A stretch of DNA of 64,000 bases, taken from assembly GCF_050003625.1 (NCBI RefSeq), contig NC_134400.1, forward strand, positions 52,084,066-52,148,065. Direction: 5' to 3'. This document shows, one piece after another, positions 35,554 to 48,069 of this stretch. Below the pieces are notes generated by a model. That model was not told where the DNA came from and ran no database searches. It worked only from the letters and a program-made list of their open reading frames with translations. Origin of the DNA: Haematobia irritans. Its lineage: Eukaryota > Arthropoda > Insecta > Diptera > Muscidae. How positions within the stretch are numbered: position 1 is the first letter of the stretch; each line of letters opens with the position of its first letter. A program made the position numbers and the translations under genes.

Positions 35554-36047
35554 TTAACTCAATTGACATATTGAATTTTTAAATTTAAGATAAAAACGCT
35601 TCAAATATAGGGTAAGACTTATTTTAAGGATATGATTCTTTGGTTTAAAGTTTTTTTTTAGCTTTAAGAAAATAGTTTCATGTTAGCCAGATACCGAAAC
35701 AGGCAATTGACGCCCAAATGCATTATATCTAAGTATACAATTATTTTTCGAGCTTTATGGACAGATATAGATTAAAGAACATGGTTAATAGAGCCATTGA
35801 AAAGAAAACGCCAGATACAAATCTATACCCGCCTGGACTGTACATGTTTCGGTTCGGGCGAATGGACCTTTCCACAGCCTTTAGTGTAGATCTGGCTGGG
35901 AGATATAACTCAATTTTGGGCCCTTTATGCTAACTCCTTATGGAGAAAACATTTAGGAAAAGTTGTCACATGTTGTTGAGATATCAAGTGATGACAATGG
36001 TTTGTTAAACAAACGTTTGTCATAATAAGTTTGTATATAAGGATACT

Positions 36048-37990
36048 CTAGTTGTACTCGCTTACAAGGAATTGTCGGTATTTTAAGGCTGGATCCAAAA
36101 AAGCAATTAATTTAGACCAATAACCTTCAGCTACGCCATCCAATATATCTATAATTTCTCTTTGTGATAAGTACTCCTTTTGGAAGCAACGAATCCTAAA
36201 CTCTCGTAGAGCGGGGCAAGATCCAAGGAAATGAAACAACGTTTCGCTCTGGTTCTGGTTACACAGCGTGCACAATTTCTCATTTTCCTCGGCATTAAAT
36301 TTGCATGAATTCAGATTTAGTAAGTCATATCGTGCCCTAAATATTAAGCTTATTTCATTTATTTTGGTGAAATCAGTAAAGTAATATTTTCCTCTTGCAC
36401 TATTTAAATATTTGTAAATCCTGGAAATACTTTGCGATTTGCGGTCAAGATAATATTGGAAGACTTCTATTGTTTTGCATCTTAAAACTTCTTCATTAAA
36501 CAGCTCCCATTCATTTCTATTTTCTGCCTGTCACGATAAATTTAGATTGTGGGTAATTGTTTTGAGATTCGAATTTTTGGCATACGTTGGTCGTTATATT
36601 CAAACATGATTTTTTTAATATATTCCAAGTGAAGACCTAAAGTATAAAGGTGACTGTTCTCTAGACCAGTTTCTAGCATAAACACATAATTTGGTGTAAA
36701 GCTTGGTAATTTAAGGATTTTTTTCAAGAAGTAACGCTCCAGATTGTCCACTTCTTCAAAAGGGGAAAATCACCAAACCTGGGCAGCGTAAGACTGTATT
36801 GCCCGGCAGACTGCTTGATACACATTCCATTTTTTGCGAATACTAATTTCCTTATTGCCAACTAGGTTAGCCCACGTACTGTTTAGTGCTTTTTTCGATT
36901 GGATCGTCTTTTTTATTACATGTTTTCCAAATGACATTTTGGGAGTGATGGTAACGCCAAGATATTTGTATTCGTTTGTTAATTTGATCGTTTTCCCTTT
37001 ATAATACCAAACATCCTTCCTACTCAGTCGTCCGCCTTTACGGAATACCATTATTTCTGACTTGTCCATATTAACATGTAAATTCTACATATCACAATAA
37101 CTTTCTAGTCTTGATATTATAAACCGCATCGTATCAGGGTCTTCTGCCAGTATTACAATATCATCGGCGTAGAGAAGTAGTCGAATATTTGAGTCATGTA
37201 CATTAATACCACCTTGTATGTGTTCTTCGAGGTCGTTGATGTACAACGAAAAGAGGATTGGGGACAGTACACTGAAAAAAATATTGTCGTGAGGTCAAAG
37301 ATTTCATGTCTTTAAAATACGAATACAAATTTTGCTTAGCATAGAAGACGCATTTCTCTAAAATAAAGTTATTTTCCTTGTCCAAAAGTCGATAAACTTT
37401 TCAATGAAGTCGTATTGTCATTATAATTAAGTGATTTGACTTAAAAATGGGTATCTTAACATGAAAGAAAAAAATTATAGGCTAAGGTCAACTTGACTTT
37501 AAAAATTCAGAAAAAATTTTTAAATTTAACGAAATTGTCTTTAAATTTGTTGTCTTTTTGCATCTTGACTACAAAGCAAAAAATCGTTCAAATATAGGAC
37601 ATGTTTTTCAAAACTTTAATTTAAAGAAGTTTTTTACTTCAAACATAGCATAATTTCTACTGGAAGTCGAGTCCCAATTTGAAAAAAAAAGTTGCCGTTA
37701 ACTCGTTTTTAAAGAACTTTGATAGCATATGAAAAAAAAAGCTGAGAAAGCGAAAAATTAAAATTTGCTTCCTAGAAGCAAGTACACAAAACCTAAATTT
37801 AAAAGAGAATTGTGTCTTAAAAGTATCCTTACTTGTATTCTCCGCTTCTTTGGCTCGGAATCAATACCAAATTTTTTAAAGTAAAGACAAAATCTTTGGA
37901 ACCGAGTATGCTTTTTTTTCAGTGTAAGCATCCCTGTTGTTTGGATTTTGAAACTGGAATTTGTACATGAATACCTTTATTAATATATCG
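36048..37990 (-). pseudogene. Reverse transcriptase C-terminal half (different LINE)
   Basis: Read 5' to 3' on the minus strand: YINKGIHVQIPVSKSKQQG (37985-37927), then after the T1 insertion LSPILFSLYINDLEEHIQGG (from about 37267) and LLLYADDIVILAEDP, which holds the catalytic YADD. A stop follows near 37085, then KYLGVTI (36770-37069), a thumb-like segment (36542-36751) and a C-terminal CTLCNQNQSETLFHFLGSCP zinc-finger-like region (36048-36275). It differs clearly from the I-type LINE: no RNase H and different motif B and thumb. Removing T1 and one TA leaves the frame continuous across the insertion. Dead by several stops. Confidence 0.75.
37270..37924 (+). mobile_element. T1 MITE copy c, inside RT motif B
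   Basis: Starts CACTGAAAAAAATATTGTCG, ends TTTTTTTTCAGTG, TA on both sides (37268-37269, 37925-37926). Confidence 0.9.
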
Positions 37991-38515
37991 CAAACAGAGA
38001 ATAAAAATTCGATGAATGAGATCTGTATCCAATTTTAATGTTATTGATCCTAGATTTAAAGTCAGGGAGGTCCTTAAAAATGTCTTTATTTTAAAGAAGC
38101 CGCATCTTTGGCTCGGAATCAATACCAAAATCCTTAAAGGAAGGTCAAAATCTTTGGATCCAAGTAAACTTTTTTTTGAGTGTATACACGCAAAGAAAAA
38201 AAAACGTTTGGAAAACGTGTACCGAAAACGTTTTTCTTTTGTTACAGTTTTTTGAATTGCTTCGAAAATTTTAAACTTTTATCACCAAAAAAATTCGTTT
38301 GTTACAAAATTTTTATTTTTTCAATAAAAAAAGTTATTTTTGAAACAACAACACAGCCCACTTCGTTTATATCAAACACTGCTCTTTTCTGACCTTAGGT
38401 CTTTAATAAAACACATTTTACGGTTCAAAATTTAATATAGTACAATGTAATGTTGAACATTTTTTCGGAATCTTCCGAACATATCTGGAATATATGTAAA
38501 CAAAAAAAACTTTGG

Positions 38516-38588
38516 TCGAAGCAGGGATCGAACCCACGACCCTTGGCATGCAAGTCAGACGTAGCAACCACTGCTCCACGGTGCCAAA
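38516..38588 (-). pseudogene. tRNA-like module beta
   Basis: Minus strand: TGGAGCAGTGG and GGTTCGATCCC, with a good T-arm (GTGGG...CCTGC). Confidence 0.65.
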
Positions 38589-38696
38589 CTAAGTGTTTGT
38601 TTCTGTTAAATAAACTTTGTTTATTCGTTTCGTGGGCGCCACAAGCTATGCTATATAAATATAACTTATATGGATAATTATCTATTGATGACCATA

Positions 38697-38769
38697 ACAG
38701 GTACATAGCTCAGTGGTTAGTGTGTTGGCTTACAAAGTGCATGGTCCGCGGTTCGATTCTCCGTCCAGG
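38697..38769 (+). pseudogene. tRNA-like module alpha
   Basis: TAGCTCAGTGGTTAG (canonical A box) and GGTTCGATTCTCC. It diverges from module beta over 108 bp. The best A box of any copy here. Confidence 0.65.
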
Positions 38770-39189
38770 CGAAAGGTAAAAAAAATTAAAAATTTATAAA
38801 ATCGTATAATTTCTTCTACATTGTTGGTATTACAGGAAAAGGTGTTAAGAACTAAAAAACCTCGTGGATGTGAGAAAGATGTGAGGGAAAATGCAATTAG
38901 CAAGAAAACAATGTTTTTTTTTTGAGTTAGTCTTTATGAAATTGATTTTACATCCTGGAAAAGAATAAACGTTTATCACAAAAAGTATATACTTTTCTTC
39001 CAAATAAACTTCCTTACAGCGAAAAGGAAATGAGAAACGAACTTTGTTTGTCTAAAATTGCGTTTGGGAGGAAAGAATTATTTTTTTGCGTGTAGGGCTT
39101 TGTCCAAATAAATTTGACAAACACTCTGTTGGTTAAGCTACACTTGTAGTTTAGTCAATGCATGGTTTTAAGCTGAAATCAAAAACAAC

Positions 39190-39865
39190 AACAAAATTCT
39201 ATTTCTATAAAAAAAAATTTGTCAACATTTTATTTCTATAGAAAATTATGTGAAAATTTAATTTCTATAAAGAATTATGTGAAAATTTTATTTCTACAGA
39301 AAATTTTGTCAAATATTTATTTCTATGGAAAATTTTGTCAAAATTCTATTTCTATAAAATTTTTTGTCAAAACTTTACTTCTATAGAAAATTTGTCCAAA
39401 TTTTATTTCTATAGAAAATATTATCAAAATTTTATAGAAATTTTTGTCAAAATTCTACTTCCGTAGAAAAGTATGGGAAACGCTTTTCTGTAGAAAATTA
39501 TGTCAAAATTTTCTTTCTACAGAAAATTTTGTCAGAATTTTATTTCTATAGAAAATTTTGTCAAAATTCTATTTCTATAGAAAATGTTGACAAAATTCTA
39601 TATTTATAAAAAACTTTTTCAAAATATTACTTCTATAGAAAATTTTGTCAAAATTTTATTTTGTATTTGTTTTGGAAGTGTATTCGGATTTTTTTTTTTC
39701 AAAATTTTACTTCGATAGAAAATTTTGTCAAAATTTTATTTCTGTAGAAAATGATGTGAAAATTTTATTTCTGTAGAAAATTATTTCAAAACTTTCTTTC
39801 TACAGAAAATTTTGTCAGAATTTTATTTCTAATGAAAGTTTTGTCAAAATTCTATTTCTATAGAT
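39190..39865. repeat. Longest 29-bp minisatellite array
   Basis: More than 20 degenerate units, interrupted near 39660-39710 by a short T-rich segment. No HINE sequence flanks it on either side. Confidence 0.8.
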
Positions 39866-41090
39866 CCAAATATATTGAAAGAGTCGTGTTTATTTTGATG
39901 CTAATTACCAAAATTAGTGTTTTTTTTCACAGTTTAAACATTGAGGCCCTGTCGTATAGCCTTTAATAGCACCTAAGGAAACACAGGAAAACATTTGTAA
40001 ATGTGTCACTACTGTGTTATACGGCTGTCAATATGTTATTGTTCACCACCCCATAACCTCATTACCCCAGTAAATCTACTTTCAGATTTCCTATTGTCAA
40101 AGCAAACATGACCCATATGGAGAGAATAGCGTATATGAATAGCGTTTAGCACTTTTGTAGGTCGTTAAAGACCAATATCAACTTCATATTGCAGAATACA
40201 ATGATTATGTGAATTAATTCACACCTGTACATTCAAGTGATATATATTTTTAGAAAATTATTCATAAAACTCTATTCTTAAGTGGGAGAAGTAAGCAAGA
40301 CACCATTTAAATTAAGTCATGCATTATTATTATAATTTGTTTTTTTTTTTTTCATTATCTTCATTTCTTTATAGTAAAGACAAATATATACCATATATAT
40401 GCATTATATTTATCATATGAATATTTTATATATTCTTTACAATAACAATGGGATGCCAAACACTAGGACAAACACCCCTACCTCCCTCCGCCTTCACCGC
40501 CCCCCCCTTAAGAACTGGCCATGGGAGAATCGAATGCTTTTAGACATGTAGTCACCAGCAACCAGCCACCGGGAAGCAATGGTCGACAATGGCGGCGGCA
40601 TAATGTTTGTTGTTGTTATTTTTGTTGTTCTTCCCGTGAACTATAAACACAGCTGTGTTGAACGAACTAAAATCAGTAACAGCACTAAGATAGCACACTG
40701 AAATTATGACAGGGTGAAAAAGCTTAGCAATTTCATGTACTCGTAGTACTTGGCTTGTTTACGTTTTACTCACAAGACAAACAAAACTGGCAATGAGAAA
40801 TGAAAACACAGGGTTAGCAGCCAGAAAACTCATGTGGACGCAGAATACTTGTGATGGCATAGTATACTCGCATTTAGATAGATACGAAAAAATGTCTGTA
40901 CATTAAAGGCCAGGTCCACAAAACTGCTAGAAATTGTGTATACCTCCCAGGAGGAATTACGACCATATTGTATCCCTGCAAAAAAATATTCGCAAAAATG
41001 TTTTTTTTTTGGATCCGGAAGTGTTGCAAAATTGTCGCACAAGCGATGAATTTAATATGGGCTTGTCAAAGGACGGATGTCCACTATTTC
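39866..41090. other. Apparently unique DNA
   Basis: Longest stretch free of recognisable repeats; higher GC in parts (C-rich run at 40480-40510, GGCGGCGG at 40590). A short frame at 40934-41128 (+) gives DPEVLQNCRTSDEFNMGLSK; I do not recognise it. A host intron or intergenic segment is plausible. Confidence 0.4.
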
Positions 41091-42848
41091 AACAGCCGGT
41101 AACACTTCCCGATGGCAAGGTATCTTAAACGTTCTTAACACCGTCTTCTCAATTGTAAGTTAGTCCATACGGGGTATATATTAAACAAAAAAATACGTAC
41201 ACTGAAAAAAAGTATACTCGGTTCCAAAGATTTTGTCTTTACTTTAAAAAATTTGGTATTGATTCCGAGCCAAAGAAGCGGAGAATACAAGTAAGGATAC
41301 TTTAAAGACACAATTCTCTTTTAAATTTTGGTTTTGTGTACTTGCTTCTAGGACGCAAATTTTAATTTCTCGCTTTCTCAGCTTTTTTGCTTTATATGCT
41401 ATCAAAGTCCTTTAAAAACGAGTTAACGCCAATTTTTTTTCCAAATTAGGACTCGACTTCCAGTAGAAATTATGCTATGTTTGAAGTAAAAAACTTCTTT
41501 AAAATAAAGTTTTGAAAAACATGTCCTATATTTGAACGATTTTTTGCTTTGTAGTCAAGATGCAAAAAGACAACAAATTTGAAGACAATTTCATTAAATT
41601 TAAAGAATTTTTCTGAATTATTAAAGCCAAGTTGACCTTAGCCTTATAAATTTTTTCTTTCATGTTAAGATACCCATTTTTAAGTGAAATCACTTAATTA
41701 TAAGGACAATACGACTTCATTGAAAAGTTTATCGACTTTTGGACAAGAAAATAAACTTTATATTAGAGAAATGCGTCTTCTATGCTAAGCAAAATTTGTA
41801 TTCGTATTTTAAAGACATGAAATCTTTGACCTCACGACAATATTTTTTTCAGTGTATATAATTCAGTTTGAAAAAATTAAAATATAATTTTGACAAATTT
41901 TTCTATAGATATAAAATTTTGACAAAATTTTCTATCGAAATAAAATGTTGACAAAATTTTCTATAGAAATAAAATTTTGATAAAATTTTCTATAGAAATA
42001 AAATTTTGACAAAATTTTCTATAGAAATAAAATTTTGACAAAATTTTCTATAGAAATAAAATTTTGACAAAATTTTCAATAGAAATAAAATTTTGGTAGA
42101 TTATTTTTAGGGATCGGCTACGTATAACTATAGACCGATATGGACCAATTTTGGCATGGTTGTTAGCGGCCATATACTAGCGCAATGTACCAAATTTCAC
42201 CACGTACCAAATTTCAACCGAATCGGATGAGCTTCGGAGGTCAAATCTGGGGATCGGTTTAAATTGGGGTTATATAATTAAGACCGGTATGGACCAATTT
42301 TTGCATGGTTGTTAAATACCATATACTAACACAACGTACCAAATTTCAACCGGATCGGGTGAATTTTGCTCTTCCAAGGGGCTCCGGAGGTCAAATCTGG
42401 GGATCGGTTTATATGGGGGCTACATATAATTATGGACCGATATCGACCAATTTCTGCATGGTTGTTAGAGACCATATGCTAACACCACGTACCAAATTTC
42501 AACCGAATCGGATGAATTTTGCTCTTCCATGAGGCTCCGGAGGTCAAATCTGGGGCTCGGTTTATATGGGGGCTACATATAATTATGGACCGATGTTGAC
42601 CAATTTTTGCATGGTTGTTGGAGACCATATACTAACACCATGTACCAAGTTTCAACTGGATCGGATTAAGTTTGCTCCTCCAAGAGGCTCCGCAAGCCAA
42701 ATCTGAGTGTCGGTTTTTATGAGGGCTATACGTAAATCGGTCCGATATGGCCCATTTGCAATACCATCCGACCATCATTAATAGCAACAATTTGTGCCAA
42801 GTTTCAAGTCGATAGCTTGTTTCGTTCGTAAATTAGCGTGATTTCCAC
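41091..42848 (-). mobile_element. HINE-B copy 4, truncated both ends, with T1 inside
   Basis: HINE-B 3' section (GGTAACACTTCCCGATGGCA) at 41091-41199, T1 at 41200-41854, then minisatellite (41875-42095) and monomers to 42848, where a HINE-A begins. Confidence 0.7.
41200..41854 (-). mobile_element. T1 MITE copy d
   Basis: CACTGAAAAAAAGTATACTC at the left, TATTTTTTTCAGTG at the right, TA on both sides (41198-41199, 41855-41856). Confidence 0.9.
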
Positions 42849-44928
42849 ACTGTGGAACAGGGTATTATAAGTTAGGGCATATGTTTGCAACACCCAGAAG
42901 GAAACGAGATAGACACATGGTGTCTTTGGCAAATATGCTCAGGGTGGGCTCTTGAGTCCATATAGCGATGTCCGTCTGTCCGTGAACACATTTTTGTAAT
43001 CAAAGTCGAGGTCGAAGTTTTAGTCCAATCGACTTCAAATTTGGCACAAGTATGTGTTTTGGCTCTGAATAGATCCCTATTGATTTTGGAAGAAATCGGT
43101 TCAGATTTAGATATAGCTCCCATATATATCTTTCGCCCGATATGGACTTATATGGCCCCGGAAGCCAGAGTTTTACCCTAATTTGCTTAAAATTTTGCAC
43201 AAGAAGAACAATTAGTACTATATTCAAGTGTGCCATATTTTATTGAAATCGGTTCCGATTTAGATATAGATCCCATATATAGCTTTCGCCCGATTTACAC
43301 TCATATGACCACAGAGGCTAATTTTTTGCTCCGATTTAGTTGAAATTTTGCACAGGGAGTAGAATTAGCATTGTAGCTATGCGTGCCAAATTTGGTTGAA
43401 ATCGGTTCAGATTTAGATATATCTCTCATATATAGCTTTCGCCCGATTTACATTCATATGACCACAGAGGCCAATTTTTAAGTCCGATTTAGTTGAAATT
43501 TTGCACAGGGAGTAGAATTAGCATTGTTGCTATACGTGCCAAAGTTGGTTGAAATCGGTTCAGATTTAGATATAGCTCCTATATATATCTTTCGCCCGAT
43601 ATGCACTTATATGGACCCAGAAGCCAGAGTTTCATCCTGATAAGCTTGAAGTTTTGCACAAGGAGTACAATTGGTAGTAAAGTCTTGTGTGCCAAATTTG
43701 ATTGAAATCGGTTCAGATTTAGATATAGCTTTCATATATATTTTTCGCCCGATATGAACTTATATGGCCCCAGAAGCCAGAGTTTTGGCCCAATTTGGTA
43801 GAAATTTTGCACTAGGAGTACAATTAGTAATATAGTCATGTGTGCCAAATTTGATTGAAATCGGTTCAGATTTAGATATGTATATATGTTTTTCTGATTT
43901 CGACAAAAATGGTCAAAATACCAACATTTTCCTTGTTAACAACATTTCTTTGTTACACTCATATGACCACAGAGGCTAATTTTTTGCTCCGATTTAGTTG
44001 AAATTTTGCACAGGGAGCAGAATTAGCATTGTAGCTATGCGTGCCAAATTTGGTTGAAATCGGTTCAGATTTAGATATAGCTCCCATATATAGCTTTCGC
44101 CCGATTTACACTCATATGACCACAGAAGCCAATATTTTGCTCCGATTTAGTTGAAATTTTGCACAGGGTGTAGAATTAGCATTGTAGCTATGCGTGCCAA
44201 ATTTGGTTGAAATCGGTTCAGATTTAGATATATCTCTCATATATAGCTTTCGCCCGATTTACATTCATATGACCACAGAGGCCAATTTTTAAGTCCGATT
44301 TAGTTGAAATTTTGCACAGGGAGTAGAATTAGCATTGTTGCTATACGTGCCAAAGTTGGTTGAAATCGGTTCAGATTTAGATATAGCTCCTATATATATC
44401 TTTCGCCCGATATGCACTTATATGGACCCAGAAGCCAGAGTTTCATCCTGATAAGCTTGAAGTTTTGCACAAGGAGTACAATTGGTAGTATAGTCTTGTG
44501 TGCCAAATTTGATTGAAATCGGTTCAGATTTAGATATGTATATATGTTTTTCTGATTTCGACAAAAATGGTCAAAATACCAACATTTTCCTTGTTAAATC
44601 GCCACTGCTTAGTCGAGAAGTTGTAAAAATGACTCTAATTTTCCTAAACTTCTAATACATACACCCTCAAAAAAAATCGCCTCTCTAACATATGTTCCAA
44701 ACATATTTTGCAGGAAGCACATATATTATTGGATACTGCCGAAACATTAATATGTTTGTTATATGAGAAAATATTATATGTTAGGAAGCATTTTGAGCCC
44801 AAAAATATTGTATGCTTGGAAGAATTTTCCCCAAAGAAGATTGTGCTCATTCCCTAACATAATTTTCACTTCCACGAAATTTTTTAGTTCTTGGCACCTT
44901 TTTCTGTAATACAAATAATGTTGTTTCA

Positions 44929-44999
44929 CCTGGACGGAAAATCGAACCGAGGACCATACAGTTTGTAAGCCAACACACTACCACTGAGCTACGTAGCTG
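44929..44999 (-). pseudogene. tRNA-like module alpha
   Basis: Minus strand: TAGCTCAGTGGTAG and GGTTCGATTTTCC. Confidence 0.6.
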
Positions 45000-45111
45000 T
45001 TATAGTCACCAGAAGACAATTATCGTTATAAGTTACATTTATATAGCATAGTTTGCAGCGCCCACGAGCCCATGCAAACATAACATTATTTAACAGAAAC
45101 ATACATGTGTT

Positions 45112-45175
45112 GGCAACGTGGAGCAGTGGTTAGCATGTCTGCCGTACATGCAAAGGGTCAATCCCTGCTCCGACC
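45112..45175 (+). pseudogene. tRNA-like module beta, B box damaged
   Basis: TGGAGCAGTGGTTAGCATG is intact, but eight or so bases of the T-arm are missing (AAAGGGTCAATCCCTG), so the B box is lost. Confidence 0.55.
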
Positions 45176-46688
45176 AAACACCAATTGTTTTTTTTTTAAT
45201 TTACACATTTATATTTATACTATATTAAATTTTTATAATGAAACTTCGAAATGTGGGTTATTAAAGATTTATAGTCAGTAACAGTGCTTGATATAAACGA
45301 AATTGACTAATTTTTGGATAACATATTATTTTTTTATTGCAAAATAACAATTTTGTAACAAAAACCTGTTTTTGGTACAAAACTTTAAAATTTGGAAGGA
45401 ATTCAAAAACTCTAACAAAAGAAGAATGTGGAGTCGAGTATAAACATACATATATAATTTTATAATATAATCATAAATTTATTTAGGCGTGAACAGTTTT
45501 TTTTACTAGCATTTAACACCATCGCTCTAAAATGCCTTTTATTTTTCTTTAATAATTCATTTTAAAGAAAATAAACTTTTTAAATTGTTTTAGCTGCAAA
45601 ACTCGAACTTAATGCTCGCTTTTATATTTGAAGGTGTCCGTCAACTCCTCGTGGACTACTTATTAATAAAGAGGAACTAAACTTTGTTTTTATACATTTT
45701 ACTGTGTAATTTTTCACTATTTCCTCCTTATTTCATTTTACTGTTCCAAGTGTAAAAAGAGTATAGTGCCCTTTCGTTATTTTTATGAAGACCCCTGATT
45801 CCTTTTAACGAACCAAGAAAAAAATTGTGCCCATAATGCCAAAATGATAAACAAAACACATGTCCACACATACATAAAATGCTGCTCTCACGGCGAAAAC
45901 ACATGCTGTTTTTTTTAATGTCTATTCTCTTGGTTCCGAATGTCTATTCCCATTATTCAAATTAAATAATATTTAGACTTAAGCATATCAAATTTTTGGC
46001 GTTATCATAAACCAGTTTTCCGAAACAACATATAAGCGGTTTCATAGAAATTGTTCTCTTTTGATTCTTTTGCTGTGTTATGTTGATATCTTTTGTCAAC
46101 TCTCCCGGTTTCCATCTCTATTTCTTTCTCTATACTCTCTCTGTCGCTTTGAATAAAATATCACAACATATGTATGTTTAGTCGAAATTTGTAAATTTAT
46201 ATATGTTTACATTCACACATATAATTTTTATGAAACATTCATGCCCCAAACATAATATATTCTAACATATTAACATAGATGTACCAAACATTTAGTGTTA
46301 GTTTGAGAACATTACATGTTTGCACTTAAATATATTGTGTTTAAAAATTGTGCCCGAAACACATTTTGTTTATACCGAAACATATGAAAAACATATTTTT
46401 CTAACAGTGTATATATCGAGCGATAAATCATAAATAAACTTTTCGAAATTTCCTTAAAATTGCTTCAGATTTAAACGTTTCCCATATTTTTCCCGACTTA
46501 AATTTTGAGTCTATAGATTTTGTAGAAGTCTATCAAATTCTGTCCAGATCGAGTTATATTTAAATGCATGTATTTGGGACAAACCTTTATATATAGCCCC
46601 CAACACATTTGACTGCACCACTTTACAAAGTGGTGCAGGGTATAATATAGTCGGCCCCGCCCGACTTTAGACTTTCCTTACTTGTTTT

Positions 46689-47193
46689 ATTAAATTTATT
46701 ACAAAAATTTGGAAGTTTTCGTCCCTCCGTTAAAATCGCATGTCTCTGGATTATGGTAAATTTTCATTAAAGTAAAGAAACACATTTTTGATTTAAATAA
46801 ATCGTCTTTAAATTAACAGAAATATTGAATCTTCATATTCAAGATAAAAATGCATCAAATATAGGCTAAGAATTATTTTGAGGATTAAATATCTTTGGCT
46901 TAAAGTTTTTTTTTTTGGAATTAAGAAAACTTTCCGTTATAATTTGGATTGTTTTTTTAACTGAAATTTATTTGACCGTGACAAGCTTCATTAAAATGGC
47001 GCGAAAAGAGAACGAAAATTCGATAAATGAGATCTGTAACCTAATTTTAATTTTATTTATGCTAGATTTAAAACCAGATAAGTCGCTGAAAAATGTCTTT
47101 ATTTTGAAGAATCGGATTTGGCTCGGAATCAATGCCAAAATCATTAAGGTAATTTCAAAATCTTTGGATCCAAGTAAACTTTTTTTTTGAGTG
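46689..47193 (+). mobile_element. T2 MITE copy b, left end missing
   Basis: Colinear with the T2 pieces around 34850-35660 and 37995-38182, ending TTTTTTTTTGAGTG before TA. Its left end is cut at the HINE-A end. Confidence 0.7.
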
Positions 47194-47542
47194 TAGGGCC
47201 TGAGTCCAATACACATATGGTGGAGGGTATAAAAAGAGGGTAACATCGGCTAATACATCTAAATATGAATAACATTGGCTAATAAATAAGTGTATTATGG
47301 CCAAATTTTGGAAAGTCGGGCGATACCTATATATGTGGGACCTATTTCTAAATCTGAACCGGTTTGAATAATATTTTGCAGGTTTAAGATGACTAATTTG
47401 TTTTAGGTTTTGAGAAAGATCAGTTAATAAATAAAGCTAGTATGGTATATTTTGGAAAATATATATATTCAAAATCTGATTTGATTTCTTTGAAAGGCAC
47501 ATTTTTGGCAGATCAAGGTTATTATATCCTGATCACTATGTG
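47194..47542 (-). mobile_element. Decayed HINE head and monomer
   Basis: TATACCCTCCACCATATGTG on the minus strand near 47233, then a diverged HINE-C-like monomer. Confidence 0.45.
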
Positions 47543-48069
47543 CACTGTTAGAAAAATATGTTTTTCATATGTTCCCATATAAACAAAATGTGTTTCGGGC
47601 AGAATTTTTAAACACAATATATTTAAGAGCAAACATGTAATGTTTCTAAACTAACACTAAATGTTTGGGACACATATGTTAATATGTTAGAATATATTAT
47701 ATTTGGGACAAGAATGTTTCATAAAAATAATATGTGTGAATGTAAACATGTGTAAATTTACAAATTACGAATAAACATATATATGTTGAGACATTTTATT
47801 CAGAGAGCGACAGAGAGGGAGTATAGAGAAAGATACCGAGATGGAAACCGGGAGGGTTGACGAAAGATATCAACATAACACAGCGAGAAAATGAAAAGAG
47901 CAATTTCTGTGAAATCGCTTGTATGTTGTTTCGGGAAACTGTTTTATGATAAGGTCAAAAATTTGATATGCTTAAGTCTAAATATTATTTAATTAGAATA
48001 TTAGCATGAGTATTCGGGTAAAGAGAATAAACATTCAGAACTAAGAGAATAGACATTTGAAGAAAAAAA

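Larger units (their letters stand above)
35690..37995 (-). mobile_element. Second type of non-LTR retrotransposon, 5'-truncated
   Basis: A minus-strand RT fragment with a 3' region of about 350 bp after the last frame, inserted in T2 and split by T1 at 37270-37924. Its edges are estimated from where T2 homology stops and resumes. Clade not assigned. Confidence 0.6.
34749..38182 (+). mobile_element. T2 MITE, expanded by nested insertions
   Basis: Starts CACTGAAAAAAATATTGACC after TA (34747-34748), ends TTTTTTTGAGTG before TA. Pieces 34749-35021, 35554 to about 35690, and about 37995-38182 are colinear with 46689-47193. It contains a piggyBac-like MITE and a LINE fragment, the latter split by T1. 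Confidence 0.75.
38187..39092 (-). mobile_element. tRNA-pair element with different termini (L-related)
   Basis: Starts CACGCAAAGAAAAAAAAACG after TA and ends TTATTTTTTTGCGTG before TA (39093-39094). The interior, read on the minus strand, is colinear with L elements around both tRNA-like modules, but neither L terminus is present. Confidence 0.75.
44662..46409 (+). mobile_element. L-family element, intact long form, copy 2
   Basis: Starts CACCCTCAAAAAAAATCGCC, ends TTTTTCTAACAGTG, TA on both sides (44660-44661, 46410-46411). The empty site 'tctaatacatatatatcgag' is intact near 4530. Its uninterrupted 3' half allowed the insertions in the copy at 1082-7417 to be mapped. Confidence 0.88.
42849..46684 (+). 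mobile_element. HINE-A copy 3, long monomer array, with L element inside
   Basis: The head is slightly truncated (CCACACTGTGGAACAGGGTA). About nine 153-bp-type monomers fill 43080-44560; a roughly 650-bp block of them appears twice (43280-43890 and 43970-44560). The tail is split by the L element at 44662-46409 and ends with the hairpin and CTTG at 46684. Confidence 0.75.
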
